From Deltaproteobacteria bacterium (GTDB taxonomy: Bacteria; Desulfobacterota; Syntrophia; Syntrophales; UBA2192): a stretch of 6,362 nt of DNA. The position numbers and the translations under genes were made by a program. Positions within the stretch are counted from its first letter, which is position 1; every line of letters starts with the position of its first letter. A model generated the notes under the pieces. That model was not told the origin of the DNA and did not search any database. It saw only the letters and a list, made by a program, of their open reading frames with translations. The stretch covers positions 1 to 6,362 of the forward strand of contig JAPLJU010000282.1 in NCBI GenBank assembly GCA_026388445.1, read 5' to 3'. This document shows positions 5,600 through 6,362 of this stretch, piece by piece.

Positions 5600-6361
5600 T
5601 TACCCTTTTGCCCCCGTGATCCGCCAGCACTGGGGGTCGTCGGCGAAGAGGTCTGCCCTGCCGCGTGCCCTGCTGTGCGCATAGGCTACTGCACGGCAGC
5701 CCCGGCAGGACGGCCACAAGGCGCATTCGCCGCATTTGCCCTTATAGCTTGCCCGGTTCCTCAGTTTCCACAGAGCCTTTGAAGTCGCCCAGATGTGCCT
5801 GAGGCTTTTCCTTCTCAGGTTTCCCACGGAAATACCGATTCGCCGGCAGGGCATGACGGTACCCTCACATGAGATGGTAACGCCGGAGAAACCTGCACTG
5901 CAGCCTGACAGGGTAAGCTCGCAGCCCGGCGGCTGGACATCCCCCCTGAGTGTCACGGCCAGGGGATCACCCGACACGACTTCAAAATCGGGGCTGTTCA
6001 GGGAATAAATTTCCTCGTATACACGGCGGATCTCGTCCGGCGAAAGGAGGTATTCGAGCAGGTTCTCACCGGTTCCACAGGGGACCAACCTCGAAAACCC
6101 GATGCTGGTAAAGCCGCTATCCCGGGCGATCTTCACCGTCTCACCGACGAAGGACGAATTGACCCGTGACAGCGTTACGTTGGCGCTGACCTTGTTTCCA
6201 GCCCGTGAGAGACGTTCAACCCCCCTCAGGGCGGCCCTGAAGCTCCCCCTGCCCCGTATGGAATCGTGGAGATTCTCCGACCCTTCGAGGCTCACCTGGA
6301 CCTCGAAGACGCCAAGGTCTCTGAACCGGCGGGCATCTACATCCGTGACGAGGCAGCCGTT
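5600..6361 (-). CDS. Radical-SAM/SPASM domain protein, C-terminal part (5' end outside window)
   Basis: The frame is open to the right edge, so only the last 253 residues are visible; the GTG at 6295 is internal, because the 22 codons upstream continue the fold (an NGCL stretch, then VFEVQVSLEG). The core signature EVQVSLEGSENLHDSIRGRGSF is typical of the later strands of a radical-SAM barrel. The CxxxCxxC cluster that binds SAM would lie upstream and is not seen. A SPASM domain follows, with cysteines at fragment residues 147, 154, 165, 172, 210, 213, 219, 222 and 245, including C-x2-C-x5-C-x2-C and a final DPQC; these should bind one or two auxiliary [4Fe-4S] clusters. From memory, the CRGCRAVAYA...DDPQC ending resembles the haem-pathway enzymes AhbC, AhbD and NirJ, but SPASM peptide maturases are also possible. 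The stop is 55 nt before the decahaem cytochrome gene. Family confidence is high; substrate is unknown. Confidence 0.9.
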   Translation of the reverse strand, partial: NGCLVTDVDARRFRDLGVFEVQVSLEGSENLHDSIRGRGSFRAALRGVERLSRAGNKVSANVTLSRVNSSFVGETVKIARDSGFTSIGFSRLVPCGTGENLLEYLLSPDEIRRVYEEIYSLNSPDFEVVSGDPLAVTLRGDVQPPGCELTLSGCSAGFSGVTISCEGTVMPCRRIGISVGNLRRKSLRHIWATSKALWKLRNRASYKGKCGECALWPSCRGCRAVAYAHSRARGRADLFADDPQCWRITGAKG

Positions 6362-6362
6362 C

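Noticed and set aside
5541..5735. 64-codon minus-strand frame between the radical-SAM and cytochrome genes
   Set aside because: Most of it overlaps the conserved SPASM cysteine region in another frame, and its own product matches nothing.

Overview
The window reads as one stretch of the chromosome of an anaerobic, metal- or mineral-respiring bacterium. It is probably from Desulfobacterota (the former Deltaproteobacteria) or a neighbouring phylum. This rests on gene content: an MtrA/DmsE-type decahaem cytochrome, its MtrB/PioB-type outer-membrane barrel, a desulforedoxin-like iron protein and a SPASM radical-SAM enzyme. It is not based on any marker gene. All supported genes lie on the minus strand, so transcription runs from the right end of the window to the left. 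The plus-strand open frames are shadows.

In order of transcription: (1) 6361-5600, the C-terminal part of a radical-SAM/SPASM protein whose start lies beyond the right edge. (2) 5544-4621, a periplasmic decahaem c-type cytochrome. (3) 4607-2490, a 705-residue outer-membrane beta-barrel of the MtrB/PioB family. (4) 2461-1508, a predicted lipoprotein made of nine WG repeats at an exact 34-residue spacing. (5) 1486-779, a four-helix membrane protein (DUF2231-like) fused to a monohaem cytochrome c domain. (6) 717-490, a small heavy-metal-binding-domain protein with an incomplete second copy of its motif. (7) 466-365, an unlisted 33-codon reading frame. (8) 360-148, a 70-residue desulforedoxin-like protein with extra cysteines and a histone-H1-like basic tail. 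Gaps are 4 to 61 nt, most genes have a clear Shine-Dalgarno sequence, and I see no convincing terminator or promoter between them. Genes 1-5, and possibly all eight, look like one operon.

The likely shared job is moving electrons across the cell envelope. The decahaem cytochrome would sit inside the barrel and form a wire across the outer membrane. The DUF2231-cytochrome c protein could carry electrons at the inner membrane. The WG lipoprotein sits where other conduit operons often carry an outer-surface cytochrome, and no such cytochrome is visible here. The radical-SAM enzyme resembles the haem-pathway enzymes AhbC/AhbD/NirJ in its SPASM cysteines, but its substrate cannot be told from this fragment. 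The three small cysteine-rich or unknown genes at the left may be a separate redox or metal-handling group. Bases 1-147 hold no gene I can support.
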